Source: JAOUEE01 sp051011595 (lineage in GTDB: Bacteria > Actinomycetota > Acidimicrobiia > Acidimicrobiales > SHLQ01). Taken from it: 5,399 nucleotides of DNA. Below, piece after piece: positions 5,162 through 5,399 of this stretch. The position numbers were made by a program, and so were the translations under genes. The stretch is taken from the NCBI GenBank assembly GCA_051011595.1, contig JBPCTQ010000368.1:1-5399 (forward strand). Reading direction: 5' to 3'. Numbering within the stretch: position 1 is the stretch's first letter; the number at the start of each line of letters is the position of its first letter. The notes under the pieces are model-generated. The model saw only the letters and a list, made by a program, of their open reading frames with translations, was not told the DNA's origin and searched no databases.

Positions 5162-5399
5162 TCAGAGCCCGAACGAACCGTCGTCGAGGTTGACCTTCCA
5201 GCCCGAGGCGGCCCAGTTGCCGCCGTCGACGTGCAGCGACGACCCGGTGATGAACCGACTCATGTCGGACGCCAGGAAGACTGCCGCCGCGGCGCTGTCG
5301 TGAACCGATCCCATCTCGGGCCAGGTCTGCGACGCCCACTGGGTGTGGCTGATGGCCCCCGAATCGTCGGCCAGCACGGCATCGCCGGGAGTGGGTGTG
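5162..5399 (-). CDS. SDR family oxidoreductase, C-terminal part (cut by the window edge)
   Basis: About 78 residues of the C-terminal end of a classical SDR; the frame is open to the right edge, so the start and catalytic core lie outside. The visible part has the usual closing elements: the helix AAAAVFLASDMSRFITG, then SSLHVDGGN, where the final strand and VDGG loop complete the fold. The tail (SGWKVNLDDGSFGL) differs from the complete SDR nearby, so the two are not a recent duplication. An in-frame GTG at 5377 is internal and not a real start. The Tyr-Lys catalytic pair and cofactor motif cannot be checked here. It ends 56 bp before tetR on the same strand, and is likely part of the same catabolic cluster. 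Confidence 0.85.
   Translation of the reverse strand, partial: TPTPGDAVLADDSGAISHTQWASQTWPEMGSVHDSAAAAVFLASDMSRFITGSSLHVDGGNWAASGWKVNLDDGSFGL

Overview
The window is GC-rich throughout, with strong G/C at third codon positions, GTG as well as ATG starts, and long spurious antisense frames. Together with the protein families present this suggests a high-GC actinobacterium. An Acidimicrobiia-like or mycolate-like soil or aquatic heterotroph would fit, but I cannot place it below phylum from sequence alone. I see no tRNA, rRNA, CRISPR, insertion sequence or prophage gene. No stretch over 300 bases lacks a gene.

Layout. One short gene lies on the + strand at the left edge: a VOC/glyoxalase-fold protein (best start 46, end 444). 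Everything else is on the - strand and reads right to left. In transcription order these are: the C-terminal part of a short-chain dehydrogenase/reductase (SDR) cut by the right edge (5399-5162); a TetR-family repressor (5105-4449); a complete SDR (4388-3591); a small three-helix membrane protein resembling the DUF5658 family (3535/3532-3164); a zinc-dependent medium-chain alcohol dehydrogenase (3085-2009); and an acyl-CoA carboxylase carboxyltransferase-type protein (1989-481). The last of these converges on the VOC gene across a 36-bp gap that holds a possible hairpin.

How the genes may work together. Two SDRs, an NAD(H)-type MDR alcohol dehydrogenase and a CoA-ester carboxyltransferase, with a local TetR regulator, look like a fragment of a catabolic cluster for alcohols, ketones or lipid/steroid/terpenoid-like substrates processed as CoA esters. 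This is inference: the substrate cannot be read from the sequence. Only the alcohol dehydrogenase and carboxyltransferase are tightly spaced (19 bp). The other gaps are 55-78 bp. Three of the four wider gaps on the - strand hold a perfect inverted repeat and the fourth holds a plausible sigma-70-type promoter, so the genes may form several transcription units rather than one operon.

I found no clearly novel multi-gene system. The best leads are the two perfect 7-bp dyads flanking tetR, the carboxyltransferase with an altered N-half motif and no biotin partners in view, and the membrane protein with its own candidate promoter placed between two oxidoreductase genes.
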